Assembly: GCA_949317995.1 (NCBI GenBank)
Contig: OX439039.1
Location: 14,995,282 to 15,059,281, forward strand
Direction of reading: 5' to 3'
DNA length: 64,000 nt
From: Acholoe squamosa
Taxonomy: Eukaryota > Annelida > Polychaeta > Phyllodocida > Polynoidae
In this document: positions 12,797 to 25,685 of the stretch, one piece after another
How positions within the stretch are numbered: the first letter of the stretch is position 1
How the letters are laid out: each line of letters opens with the position of its first letter
Made by a program: the position numbers and the translations under genes
Notes under the pieces: model-generated
Told to the model about the DNA's origin: nothing
Database searches by the model: none
The model's input: only the letters and a program-made list of their open reading frames with translations

Positions 12797-12950
12797 CTCT
12801 GACAGTGTTATATCATCACTGACAGTGTGAGTGTCATGGGACACATCTCTGACAGTGTGAGTGTCATGGGACATATCTCGGACAGTGTTATATCGTCACT
12901 GACAGTGTGAGTGTCATGGGAAACATCCCTGACAGTGTTATATCGTCACT
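12797..12950. repeat. Minisatellite of CTGACAGTGT units
   Basis: About six alternating units: CTGACAGTGTGAGTGTCATG plus GGACACATCT, and the shorter CTGACAGTGTTATATCGTCA. They directly follow the second 31-bp array. Confidence 0.85.
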
Positions 12951-13022
12951 GGGCCGAAAAATGTAAACAAACTCTGCTGAAAAACATAAACAAACTCGGC
13001 CGAAAAATGTAAAAAAACTCGT
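12951..13022. repeat. Three-copy tandem repeat
   Basis: GGCCGAAAAATGTAAACAAA followed by CTC, three imperfect copies of about 23 bp; the last in a chain of four adjacent tandem arrays. Confidence 0.8.
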
Positions 13023-13984
13023 CATAAGGCAATTTGAGACATCTAATCAAAATTCTGAAGCGACAGAATGAATTTAAATGTTATTTTACCCCTTGTGTAA
13101 GGTTTCTTTTTGCTGTTTCTCTGCTATTTAACTTTAAAAGTATTTGTAAAAATGAGGGACCCCACTACGATTTGGAGAAGTCTTGTTGTACTATCTTGAG
13201 AAATGCCTTCTAGATGTGTCTCCCTTTCACAAAGTAAACAGAAGATGTCACACCTGCACACTGTCCTAGTCCTACTGTAATACCTTGCATATAAGGTGTG
13301 TCCTATTATAAGAGCATGGCTCCTGGTGCACCTAATTAGTATGAGAGTTGAGACTAAAATCTGCCAAATGTTTCCCCTGAACTTAAAGGTCATTACTACC
13401 CATAGCATTTTTGGATGTCGAGAATCCATTGAAGTCATATCATTTTGAATCATCCTAGCAGACCCTTGAAGTTTTAGTGTGTCTTATACACGAGCTGTGC
13501 CTTATACGTGGGCTACTACTGTAATTGTGATGTTAAATCAGTCATTCATTCCTTAAAAAGTAATGATTGAGTTACAAGCTTGTTTGCATATCCTAAATTC
13601 CTGTACCGAATCTGTCTTTTAGTTAGAAGGGCTTAATCCCTTCAAATGAGCATCTAGTTAATTGGATCTACCTGCCCTATATATAGCTGAAAGCATGTGA
13701 TGTCCACCTGTCTTGTTAGATTGTATGGTCTCCAGTGCTGCTGTTCTAAGGACATGCCACAGGGCAATCTAGATCAATAAGACACGTTTATAAATAATCT
13801 TCCTGGTTCTACCTCTAATAGTTTGATAAGTAAATGATTATAGTCAGTCGCATATATCATTACGTGTTACCAATGCCCATACTTATTTCAATGCAAAATA
13901 GAAAGATCACCCATCATGGTTGGGGGTTAAAGGATGTAGGAAAAGGTTAGAATATTTGGAAAAAAGATTTATACAATTAAATTC
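13023..13984. other. Non-genic stretch
   Basis: Nothing coding seen. The 109-codon minus ORF (13453-13124) is without motif. 13640-13760 has no strong repeat match in the window. Confidence 0.5.
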
Positions 13985-14350
13985 TGAATATGTAGAGAAT
14001 GCCATCTAGCGATTTTCAATTTCTTTTTGCCATTCATCGTAACCAAGTATTCCAACTATTTTGCTATGCTTTCAAAGAAAGGGTAAGACTCTCCAATGGA
14101 CAAGGACAGTGGGATGAGCTTGTAGGAAAATGATCCAAACCAAATATAAATTAATCATCCAAACTCCCGTGTCATTCCCTGTGGGTCTCTACCATGAAAA
14201 AGAAATCATGAAATCTCCATTCATAGTGTTCAGGTGTGGCAGTATTATGCATGTGTGTGACGATGTGTGCGGAGAGTGGTGTATTTGTTGAGGGTTAAGG
14301 GTACTTTGTTAGATTGATAGCTTAATGGTGTGTCCAATGAACAGGATGAC
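13985..14350 (+). repeat. Segmental array, oldest fragment (unit 0)
   Basis: Shares an ordered set of words with units 1-3: GAATGCCATCTAGCGATTTTC, CAATGGACAAGGACAGTG, TCCAAACCAAATATAAATTA, GAGAGTGGTGTATTTG, GGGTACTTTGTTAGATTGAT. It is more diverged than the other copies and only this part is recognisable. Confidence 0.65.
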
Positions 14351-14674
14351 ACAGAATGTACACACTGGAGGAGAATAATCTTCTCACACTGTAATACTCA
14401 ACTAAGGGAGTGATCATTATGTACGAACAGGGGGGGGGAATGGGTTTGAGGGGTGTGTAAAAGCTTTGACACTCTTGAGGAGGCATACAAATTCCTTGGC
14501 AAAGAAACCTGCAGGTTACTATGTAAAACAGATTTTTATATCACGGATATCGAGTTTCTGAACGATTTATGGTTGAATTTGTCTGTGAAAATGTGCATGC
14601 AATATAAGTCAATACAATGAACTGAGTTGACACTGGAACAAAAGGGAAAAAACATACCATGACAGCGGGTTGAC

Positions 14675-15060
14675 ACTCTACAGACCAAATCTAATGTAAT
14701 CCTTTTCGCACAACAATCTATACATATATATGTATGTCCTGCTGGTGTGGAATCCATGATATCAAGGCGAAATATGATAATAGATGAAGTGTAAACTTTC
14801 AAAGCGAGTGGCCTCCCAACGTGCGTCTTGTCAACATGAACTCTTCAGTGATGAAGAAAGGGAAACCACTTCTGCTTACTGGAAAAGGCACCTGCTCAAT
14901 GTGAAAATCAAGAGAAATTCTGAGAAATGTGTATTCTGTCTATTTCGAGGAACTATAGCTTTCAAATCATTGATTCTACGCCAGGAGGACTTAAGTTGAT
15001 ATGTATATATTCAACCACTAAAAGGATTACGTGTGATTTAGTCTACAATTTCTTTGCGGC
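14675..15060. repeat. Diverged inverted repeat
   Basis: 14675-14765 complemented resembles 14960-15055 (GATTCCACACCAGCAGGACA against GATTCTACGCCAGGAGGACT; AAAAGGATTACATTAGATTT against AAAAGGATTACGTGTGATTT) with a 200-bp loop. The ORFs over the arms and loop are not supported as genes. Confidence 0.6.
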
Positions 15061-16689
15061 ATGCCCGGCTTGGTTAACATCAACAAAAAAACAAACTGGC
15101 GAAGGACCTTCTTGCCGCTCCGAGTTGCAACGAAACACTTTTATTTCATGGGTATTTGAGGTAGGAAATCAAGAATTAATGGTGGAAACCATGGTATTAA
15201 GTCTATATGTAATGATTTTTTTCTCGCACTATTAAATGTAAGTCCAATATGCGGCTGAAGAGCGTTGCGTAAAAGTAATTACCATTGGCCTAGAGAGTCA
15301 GGATGGATCAAGTACAGATCCACAAAAGAGGATAAGGCATCACTTAATGTATCCATTGTGCTAGACATTCACATTGTCCTCGTATTCTTTATCCAGCCAT
15401 TCACAATCTGTCCTCAACACAATGGCCAAATACTATTTGGCCCTTATAGGTTGCATGTGTTCTGACCCATCATCAGCTTGATACACTTAAGTTTATTATT
15501 GACTTTACTAGCTGGGGCTGCATTCATGCATCATACTACATACAGAGAATATCTATTCCATAATGTGGTCATGATACATAAATTCAGCTTTGGCATACTA
15601 CTTAGGCTGCATTCACATATATATTAGTCACAAGTAGGTATATTCCAATAGAATGGTGTGCATCACTTAGTTGGTTAGATGTGGAATCCGATATCATTGG
15701 GAATCAGCAAATGGACTTCCATTCAGTACTCTATCCAGATAACATCAGTGGCAGGGAATCTTCTTATTACACTTATAACTTAGTAACTTAGTTATAACAC
15801 TTTTTGAGCCATACAATACATCAATGCATTATGGCCTTCCTCAGCCTCATGATGCCACAATGCCAGAAACTTGCAGGGATGCATCCATACACACATCACA
15901 CACATCCTACACATTTGATTAATAGTATTTTGTTTTACTGTCAGCATAATACAAATAATGGAATGGTCAGAGAACATGGAGCCTCAATGCACTCAAGCAT
16001 TAAAGGGCTGAAGATGTGTGTTACAACCTGATTTTAGTGATTACGGAAATTCAATGGAATGGACCATTGTTATCTGAGTGCATAATCTGAATGCTCCTGA
16101 CCTTAGGAAGCCAGGATAGTAGATCGAAAAAGTCATCCCTGATTACCGCTTCATGCTCATTGTCTTCACAATCCATGAATGTAGCCCCAGTGAGGTTACT
16201 CCCTGCCCTTATCTGGATTAGTTTCTTCACATTATTAATTAATGGAGCCGCGCTTTACCTTCAAGTATCTTATTTTGATGCCATGCCAAAATAAAATCTG
16301 TACCCAAAAACAACTTCTAAATCAATACAGAGAGACTATTAAATAATGGTAATTGTGCCTAAAACTTCATGGATAATCAAATCTTAGTTAGTGATGATTC
16401 ATCAGATATGTTGTAAAGATCAACTTGATATAATCATCATTTTACTTTATACAGTCTTATCATAGATATCATGATTCCAATATTCAAGCTGTGATGTTTT
16501 GCCTATAGGGGCAGTGAAATCATGAAACATGAGTGCAATCGTCTGGTCTTTAACATCAATTTCTTACTGGCCAGTACCCAATGTCTACTTATGTCGCTTG
16601 GAAATAGAAAGGTCTTCCTCAATTGTTGAGAGGAGATAAAATGAATCCAAGAAAATTCAAAACAAACAAAGTAATATTGACCCATTAAG

Positions 16690-17100
16690 GTAAAGCACCC
16701 CTCTACGGGGGATTTTTAATTCCCCATTTGGCCACCATAAAAAATATGTTAAACTAATTTTTGATGCAGAATTCAATGGTCTCATTTACGTTGCACCATT
16801 TTCAGTAGAAATGCCTATATTTCGAAGGTAAAATGAACATTTTTCATGAAAAATCAACCAATATGCCTGTTCCTAGTTGCCATGGCAACCATTCCAATAA
16901 TCAAAATTTGCAGATATTTATGCCAAAAAATAATGTAATTAGAGCTTAATCCTTGATTTCAAATATGAATAACGACCTACATTCAAGGAGGGGTTCTGAC
17001 ATAACTACTGGGAATATATAAGCCAATGATGTCTCATTTTAAAGATGAACTTTGATAATGAGTTCCCCTGCACAGACGTGTTTTTGCTTGCCTGGTCACG
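16690..17100. repeat. Unit-1-specific insert with RFX-type palindrome
   Basis: Units 2 and 3 join AAATTAATTG-TTTGATTCATGG directly where unit 1 has about 400 extra bases. The insert is AT-rich with CTACGGGGGATTTTTAATTC near its left end. No clear TIR. It contains the palindrome at 16876-16889. Confidence 0.55.
16876..16889. promoter_or_regulatory. Perfect RFX (X-box) palindrome
   Basis: GTTGCCATGGCAAC is the ideal inverted-repeat RFX site. A weaker relative, TTTGCCATAGCAACC, lies at 20436-20450. No gene is adjacent; the site is inside a repeat insert, so function is doubtful. Confidence 0.4.
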
Positions 17101-17811
17101 ATTTATTGAGTCATGGAAACTATTAGTTCTCTGTCTTAACAGTGGGAATGTCATTTAGCAATTTTCGATGTAATTGAGCTTTCCGACTGTTTTTCAAGTC
17201 CTTTGTGAAGAGGGTGAAATTCCCTATGGAAAAAGACAGTGAGCAGGGCCTGGGGGAAATTATCCCAATCCAAACAGATATCAATTAACTCTGGTGTATT
17301 CACCGCAGGTCACTGAACAAAAAAAAAAGGAAAAATAAAAAGAGCGATAAAAGCTTCAAGCACACTGTTGGTGTGGGTTGATGTGATTGGAGAGTGATGT
17401 ATGTGATGAGGATTCGGGGTACTTTGTTAGATTAATAGCTTTGTGTGCGATGGGCAGACCTGTATCTACTGTATATAGTATAGATCTAGCACTCTAATGC
17501 AGAGGTTCCATCCGAGCTGATTGCGAACATCAGGCAATATAAATAAGATTATAGGACAGAAAACTGACATTTCATTGTCAGCTCCTGATAGTCATGAACA
17601 AATGATTTTAGTGCCAATGAAAAAAAAGAGAGTGAAAGAACTGATTACATCTAAGAAATATTTTAGGCTCAGCCATCTCTGAATGCAGGTTGATGTGCCA
17701 TGAATTTCATGTTCCCAATTTGTGAAATAAATGCATATCTCAAACAAGCATGTGACACTTTGGGTGAGGTACCAGGGTGCAGGGTATGTTAACCTAGCCC
17801 AATATTTAGCG

Positions 17812-18780
17812 TTTAATCAACGTTATGAGAGAGCACGCGTGGGTCTATGGTTCAATATTCCACGACCGTGAAGCGGGAGTGGAATATTGAACCATAGACC
17901 CACAAGTGCTCTCTCATAACGTTGATTAAAGCGTTTATCGAACATATTTCTCCATTTTGTATCAATTTCTTACCTTATAACCCCAGAATTAATCCAGGAG
18001 AAGACATTTTGTAAGTGCATGCGATCCGCTAGCTTTGCCAACCCGCCATGGCCATGTTGTCGTTCTGTCCGACATACCTCCACCTTTACACTCATTTTTC
18101 GGGTATAATCCAATAATGTCAAGTCCTGTACTTCTAACACAGCCAAATATATGATCTCTAGTTGGTGTTCGCCTTCATTTTGTCTCCATTTTCTTCGAAA
18201 TAAATAAGAATCCATTGATTTTCCATACCGATCCAACGCACACGGCCCGGTACACGGCCATTGCTTCTTGTTGACAGAGCGGGTAGGTGCCCGGATGTAA
18301 AAACTAGGTCAGCCACGCGTCGAGCAAGGAATGGCCGGACGGGGCGGGTCCCGACTCGTATCGATGTGGAAAATCAATGGATTCTTATTTATTTCGAAGA
18401 AAATGGAGGAATTTGGCATGGCATGTTCATCTAGGATATCTAAGGATGATTCTGTGTTAATAACTCCACCAGGCTCCATATATTCTAGGCTATCGAGGTG
18501 TGTAAACTTCAGGTATGTCGGAAAACTTTTTCAAATCCTCCATGTGCAGTGGTTTCTAGCACCTGTCTGCTTGGTATAGTGGACAGCGAGCTCGTCTCCT
18601 GCCCCAGCAGCCGGGGATCGATTCCCCGTTGAACCTAAACGGTTTTAACTGGAAAACTATGGCGTGGTTGACTTTGTATACTTCGCCAATTTATTATCAT
18701 GTCCAGACTGAAACTAGCAGCCTCTTGAAGACGAAGAAAAGGTCTCAGAGTGCGTTATGGCTGGATAAGGAACTGGGGTT
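17812..18780. mobile_element. Hairpin plus inverted repeat insertion in array unit 1
   Basis: A hairpin at 17812-17929 has arms of about 50 bp, nearly perfect, around GACCGTGAAGCGGGA. Downstream a second inverted repeat pairs 18184-18232 with 18360-18408 (49 bp, centre AATCCATTGATTTTCC). The paralogous stretch in unit 2 (about 24965-25000) lacks all of this and continues directly from GCCCAAT, so this is an insertion into unit 1. The right boundary is approximate. Two ORFs over the arms are mirror copies, not genes. Confidence 0.6.
18560..18630 (+). repeat. tRNA-like SINE head
   Basis: TTGGTATAGTGGACAGCGAG resembles an A box and CGGGGATCGATTCCCCG is a full T-arm (5-bp stem, B box). The expected acceptor stem does not pair (TGTCTGC against TTGAACC), so this is a tRNA-derived repeat or pseudogene, not a functional tRNA gene. 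Confidence 0.55.
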
Positions 18781-21078
18781 ATGAGCAAAAAAGCACTGCT
18801 GAGGCTCAGATAGTTAGATAATCATGGATACCACTGACAGTAAAGCGAGATATACGTGGTGTGGACCATTGCTTATAATATTATAGCACATAGACCATGA
18901 CCTGGAGGCCATTTTCTGCCCAAAATGTACCAAAACGTTTGAAGGGCTGATTCAATGCTGAGGTAACCTCTTGGTGGACACAACATGTGGGAAATGGCTA
19001 AAAATTGGCTTCTCTCAACGAAAAGTTGCAAATCACCTGAAAAGTACTGAACAATCATTAGAAATTCTAAAAAACTTAGTTTCTTCCTTTAACCACTCAA
19101 TTTAGTTTGACACTTGATAACTAATAATTTGCATAAAATATCTAGGTCACCGCACCTTGACCTACTAATCTAGATCAAAGGTCACAGAAATGAGTTCGTC
19201 ATATTGCCGCTCCCAGTTGATATATGTTTCGGATCTAAAGCTTGGGGACTAGGTGGTAGGGGAAATACATTAAAGTAGGTTTTATCTACACAGAATCAGA
19301 CTTCAGGTGGTAAAATGTAATGCAATCAGCAAAAGGCATGACTATCATAAACTTGTCATTCTGACCACCCTGTATGATCCACGTAGTGTCAGTGCTGACG
19401 AGTTGTGGACTCTCCATGGTTTCCAGTGTCTATGTCCCAATAAAGAAGATAGTTGAGGAGACATGTGAAACCAGGTAAAACATTGGTTCCACTGTGGTCA
19501 GTCGGGGTAATTTTTACTAATCCAACAATTAACAATATTGCAAAATTATTTAGGAAAAATTGGTCAGACTAGCAAAAGTTTGCGTGAGCAACGGCAGTGA
19601 AACCAGCGCTAAATAAATCAGACATTGATTTCCACAAAGACCGTTCTAGCCCAAAGTGTCCAGAATCAGGGTCCTGTATTAAAGTCCACATCTACAATGA
19701 GCTTACAATGGTCACAACTGTAGCTCTTTGTATGTCCACCCACCCACAGACTTTCACACATGATGTCAAGACTGCTTAGTCACCTTTAATATGATACAAT
19801 CAATCTGATACATGATCACAGTAAGGCATACGTCCCGTTCAATAATAAATCAAAGAGGTCCTCCCCTGTGCCCTGCCCTGCTTATATAATCTTATTTCGG
19901 TGTGCCTTTCAGTGAGTAATTGTCTGCCCAATCCATTATTCAATCTTGATTGACACTGACATTTTAGTGCAGTTATCTGCACCTAGTGACACAGCAGAAC
20001 GAGGACTAGGTATTTTGTGAAATAAAACTGACCTAATTAATGGCACATTAAAGGCAAGCAGAATTAACTGATTGTCCTTTTAATATAAGTAGATGTCATG
20101 TAGTGTAAGTTAAAGACTTGGGATCACAAAGATTTTGGGCTCTAGGGGATGTCAATAACTTTCAAAGACTGTTTGATTCATGTAAAAACGGACATGGTGA
20201 TGGTCTAAGCTAAGCATATAGTGGCAACCTGAACCTGCAACCTGATTGTTTGTAACTATGTCGATAAGGTAGATACAACTTTGATTATAAGGCATTCACA
20301 TTGCTAAAAATTCAAACATTCAAACATTGGTAGTTTAGGAACCAATCAATTGAAATAAAGTACACATTGTAGGTATTTATTTTTATATTTTAAAATTTCA
20401 AAAATAGAATGATCGAGTGGAACATGATCAGTTTGTTTGCCATAGCAACCAAATTCTGGTAAAAACCACTATTTTCAGTTCATGGGAACCCTTATTGAAG
20501 CCTTAATTTGGATTTAAAACGTTCGATTTACATTCCAAATGGCTCCCCTATGAGGGAAATGTAAGAAAATAGAATGTTTTTGAGGGAAACAATTTCGTTA
20601 TGTGAAAAGTACCTAAGAACGATTTTGGCTTATTTTTCACATTAAGGGATCACAAGAGCTCACTTTTCAGGTGTTTGCTCCCCTACTATTATTGTAGCTC
20701 CCCTAGAGGGCATACCCAGTACTAGAAATCCCACAGGTAGGGCCCTTTCCCCTTATCTACCCAATTTATTTAGGTGAGGTCGACTTAGCCAGGGTTTCAC
20801 AGTAATCTACCCAATTTGTAGGGTGTATCCATCCAGAGGGTGTAATAATATAATCAACATCCATCCAATCACTAGAGAATTTAAGATTTGAGAATGTGTA
20901 CTTGACAAGTACTGGTACTGGTACGGCAAGGTCTAGAAGTACAATTTGCAGTACAAGTAGATCTAAAGTGGAAATGCATCTATATGTGGGCCCTGTCTAT
21001 GCTGAAGTAGAGTATCGGCACTCAGTGCACATTAAGGGAGTAATGTATTGGCTAACGGGCACTGAATTGCTTGTAACG

Positions 21079-21124
21079 TAGGATATCAAATGAGGGGGGC
21101 ATAGCCCCCTCATTTGATATCCTA
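21079..21124. repeat. Short perfect hairpin
   Basis: GTAGGATATCAAATGAGGGG pairs with its complement around CATAG. It sits in the unit-1-specific stretch before unit 2 starts. No element boundaries seen. Confidence 0.7.
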
Positions 21125-24100
21125 CAATACAAAAAATGAGGTGCCCTTTAGCCCATACCTTACTGGCTTTATTACACGATTAATGCATCAGAATGCATCA
21201 AAATGAATCATGCATTCATTGAAAAGAGAATGTCTACTGTGATTAAACATACCACCCCAGCAGAGACACGAACCCCAGGCTGATCTGTGCCTGTTATCCA
21301 TGGATAACAGGCACTGGGCGCCTGATATCCATCAGGCACGCCATACAAAGTCATGATGTATGCATCATGGTGTGCAATATCTACAGGTATCAGAATGGGA
21401 ATATCCAGAAAAAGCACCCAAAATCACAGAAGTCCTGTAGTAATAGAGTTTATTGATTGAGTATTTACAGTGCGATATATTTACCCTACCACCAATCAAC
21501 ACCTGCCAATGCTGCATATAAAACTGACAATCATGTGCCTTCTCCACCCTACCCCTTGAGGCTGAACGGTGCATTCTAGTGCTGCCTAGGGAGAAATACC
21601 CTCAGTATAAACTATACCAGCGCACCAAATGGGATCTCATAAGACCAAACAAATCACAAGATAAAATCTGGTGCCTTATGAAAAAAGTGTTAATTGCCCC
21701 CCCCCCCTGTACACAGTATAGGTATAGCAGGCCTACGCTGCCACCAGAAACCCCAATAAAGACTACAGTATACATCTAGCACATCAGGATTCCCAAGACC
21801 AATAGGTCTACAGCCCTCAGACATTGACGTGAAGGGAGTTCTTGAATACCCCCTCCCCCACTTTAGGTGAAGGCAGCATCAGATATTAAGACTACAATAA
21901 GAGATCCCTATTATGGTATTAGAAATAGCCATGAGGTACTCCTGTTTGGGCCCATTTACACTTTTCTTTTCCCTCTCCCTCGCCTCTCTTTCTCCTTCTC
22001 TCATTATTTTTGGAGGGGGTGGGCCTGGCCCCCTGGGGCCCCCTGGATCCGCCAATGAGATATCTATAAGTAAAAATAATTATAATCACAATCTTCCTAA
22101 AAGTACTTGTAGAGGGTGATAATGTAATTTCAAAGATTTGGTCTGAATTTGGCACCAACATAACAAACTCCAAGCTCTGATAGAACTAGAGGGCTGACAT
22201 CAGTAGGTGATGACATCACTGATGACAGGCTTCAAGCATATTACAAAGTGTTCATAGGGGACAATGATTACAAGTCTATGATTGTGATCCATATTGGGAG
22301 AGAAATTACCATGGACCTAAAGGATGGATCGAGTACAGATCCATAGTAGGAAATACATCATTACTTGTCAAATCTGGACATTTCTGGACATTTGCATTAT
22401 CCTAATATTCCTTAACTGCCGGCTATTCACAATTTTGTCCTCAACACAATGGCCAAATACTATTAACCGCTTCATCGGCTTGATACATGTATTCAGTCCT
22501 GGTGGATTACTTAACCATAGTTACACTGCATTTATGAAATGTTTCCTTCCTTTCTTATGGATATTGCTTAAGTATAGGATAGGGCTGCATTTATGCATAA
22601 TACCTTATGGATTGAGAATATCAGTACCATAATGTGGATGTGGCACACAAATGCAGCACTGGCATATGATGTGGCTGCATTCATGTTCCATTATAAGGCT
22701 GTGCAGCACTTAGGGGTTAGATGAGGAATCCGATACCATTGGGAATCAGCAAAAGGTCTTCCACTCAGTACTCCATTAAGATAACATTAGTGGCATGTAA
22801 TCTTCTTATTGACCTAGGACATAGTTACTTAGTTAACACTTTTAGAGGCATGAAATGTATTGATAGACACACTTTCAGAAACTTGCAGTGCTACATCCAA
22901 GCATCTCACATATGCTAATGTTTAGATTTCTGACGTTCAGCATGATACAAATAATAGAATGACGTATCTTATCAAATGAAAGTGGAACTTCAATGGAGCA
23001 TTTGGCATTAAAGAGCTGAATATGTGTGCAACCTAATTCCTTTTATTCCAGAGATTCCATAGAGACTGTTGACAATAAAGCTTGTGGAATGGACTATTTT
23101 TATCTGACAGCAGTACGAACCTGGTTAACCAGTACCACAGGTACACTACTTCATCCTTAGGAGACCAAGATAGCACAATGGGAGAAATCATTGAGTTCAA
23201 CCTTTAAATGCTACTGCCTTACTTTTTCATGCCAACTGTTTTCACAATCCCTTAATGCAGCCCTGGTGAGGCTACTCTCTTCCCTTATCTGGTTAAGTCC
23301 TGTCATATAGGCAACTAGTTACTTAAAAATTAATGGGACCTCCCTGTACCTTCAAGCATCTTCTTTTGATGCCGTATACATCTGCTTTGATAATACATGT
23401 GGTCTGTCCCAAAATACAATCTACACTTAAAAAATCTTTAATTCAATATTTAGACAGTCATGATTATAACCACCATTGAACTTACAACTGTATGCATCAG
23501 ACAGTGCAGTTTACTCAGTTTTGTTGTAAAGATTTTAAGATTTGACATAATTGTATAAGCACTCTTTACCTTTGACATCTATCATGATTCCAGAATTCAT
23601 GCTGGGGTGTTTTATTCTAATACAAATTGTGTCTATAGGGGCAGTGAAAACCTAAATCATGAAACCAATTGCCTGGTCTTTAACACCAATTCCTTTTTGC
23701 ACTGGCCCATGCCCACAGGTTCTCCACTTATGTTACTTGAAAGCTGAAAGATCCTCCTCAATCATTCAGATCAGGAAAAAAGGATCCAAGAATGAAAACT
23801 AAATACAAACAAATTAATTGTTTGATTCATGGAAACTATTAGTTTTTTGTCTCCATATTGGGAAGGACCTGAAGGTAGGAATAAAAAGTGAGAATGTCAT
23901 TTAGCAATTGTGGATTGCCATTCATTGTAATTGAGCTTTCCGGCTGTTTTTCCAGTTTTTCATGAAGGAGGGGGAAATTCCCTATGGACAAAGACAGTGA
24001 GTAGAGCCGGGGGGGGGGGGGAATTATGCCAATCCAAACAAATATCAATTATCTAAACTCTGGTGTTATTCCCTGCAGGTCACTAAAATGAAAAAGGAGT

Positions 24101-24419
24101 GATCAAAGCTTCAAGCACACTGTTGGATGGGTGTGGATTGAATCAGAATGGAGAGGGATGTATGTGATTAGGGTTCAGGGTGCTAGATTAATAGCTTTGT
24201 GGGCAATCAGCAGGCCTGTATGTACTGTATATAATGCAGGTGGCTCATCCCCTGACACTCTGATGCAGAGGTTCCATCTGAGTCAATTGTGAATATCAGA
24301 CTTAATCTAATCTTAAAACAATAAACTGATGAAACTGATGATATTTCAGTGTCTTTTCCTAATAGGTTTTAATGCCTTGTGATGGAATTAAAACTGCTTA
24401 ATTTCACATGAAGGTTCTG

Positions 24420-24763
24420 TGAGGGCTGCACATGAACTAATCTGACTAAATTAGCCCTAGAGGTTTACATGATGCATGAATGCCACCCTAGTGAGTAGAC
24501 ATTCCAGTGTTATGATTATTCATGCATCATGATAATCCATGGGCTTTAGTTATGCTGTATTGGATAAGGAGATTAAGAATAAAACCCTAGAATATTTTGA
24601 GAAATTCAGCAAAATTAGTCCCTCTGAGACCAACAAATTGTTTTAATTCTCCTGGTGCATGCACCCCAAAAGATGCAGTACTGATGAGCACACCCATCAG
24701 TACATAAATCTTTTTCATGCATGATACTCATGTATTAGCTCGGCAGAACGCCCCCTCAAAATT
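24420..24763. repeat. Double-hairpin family insert in unit 2
   Basis: Hairpin 1 is near 24470-24530 (GATGCATGAATGCCACCC and TTCATGCATCATGATAA); hairpin 2 is near 24655-24730, weaker. Unit 1 lacks it: CATGAAC is joined to AAATGATTTTAGTGCC. Confidence 0.5.
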
Positions 24764-25074
24764 TTGTACAAATGATTTTAGTGCCAAGGGAAAAAGAGAG
24801 TGAAAGAACTGATTACCTCCGAAAAATATTTTAGGTTCAGCCATCTCCTCAGTCTGAATGTGAGTTGATGTGCCATGATTTTGATGTTCCCAATTTGTGA
24901 AATAAATGCATATCTCAAAAAAAACATGTGACACTTTGGTTGAGGTGCATGGTATGTTGACTAAGCCCAATGTTCAAGTCCCTGGCGTGTTTTAGGTCAG
25001 ATGGACAGATGCTTTTTATTCCTATACTAGTATTGGGTGACTTCTAAAATTGCATGGGTCCCAATAGCTCATAT

Positions 25075-25135
25075 ATGTGAAGCTGTTTTCCTAAAAACCC
25101 TTGGGTTGTGGGTACAAATACCACCTGAGGTATGA
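25075..25135 (+). repeat. Degenerate tRNA-like segment in unit 2
   Basis: AATAGCTCATATATGTGAAGC followed about 35 bp later by GTGGGTACAAATACCAC looks like decayed A and B boxes. The unit 3 counterpart (31565-31615) has AAAGCTCAGACATGAAGC and GGGTACAAATCC. No complete cloverleaf. Confidence 0.35.
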
Positions 25136-25685
25136 GAGAAGCATTAGAAATAAACTTTGTCTATGTATGCTCTTAGAACGTAAACCTTTTTCCACCATTC
25201 GCAAATTGGCAGCTATCACATGTTAAAGCAATGTGAACTGTTAAGTCTTGAAAATGTTGGATGGACATTTAGAATTTAAATGATTCAACACGATGTAATG
25301 TTCAAAATTCAGGTGTAAACCCTTTTCGAGTTTTATTCCCTATATGGACTAAGAATCTGTATGCTTATGATTCAATACAATCCTTCAATTATGCAAAGCT
25401 GGTAAGCAAGATATTGTCCAGTGAGCAAAAGTTCAGAATGAGTCCACCCTCTCATTTCTCAATGATATGAATAAGCATTATTTAGACATACTTGGGTTCA
25501 CTAATATAAATGCACTCTTACTCTAGAAGTATCATGGAGACCATTGGCAATGAAGCTGGCTATATGTTGTATGAACCATTGCTTTCTGATAGTTGAACCT
25601 GACACAAGTATCCCATCCTCAGGACACCTATATATAGCTGGAATGTCATGATGGAAGAGGTTATTTCTCAGTTAGTGCCACATTA

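Larger units (their letters stand above)
15275..22090 (+). repeat. Segmental array, unit 1
   Basis: Block alpha (15275-17800) matches 22260-24960 and 28200-30340; block beta (about 18810-20870) matches about 25500-27700 and 31990-33800. Anchors are CTCAACACAATGGCCAAATA (15415), CATTGGGAATCAGCAAA and CCTGCCCTGCTTATATAATC (19872). It is clearly more diverged from units 2 and 3 than they are from each other. Unit-specific inserts: 16690-17100 and 17812-18780. The stretch 20890-22090 has no counterpart. No ORF is conserved between units. Confidence 0.8.

Noticed and set aside
17970..18579. ORFs on both strands sharing a WKINGFLFISKK-like stretch
   Set aside because: The shared sequence is produced by the inverted repeat 18184-18232/18360-18408.
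18560..18630. Functional tRNA gene
   Set aside because: T-arm is perfect but the acceptor stem does not pair, so only a tRNA-like repeat is called.
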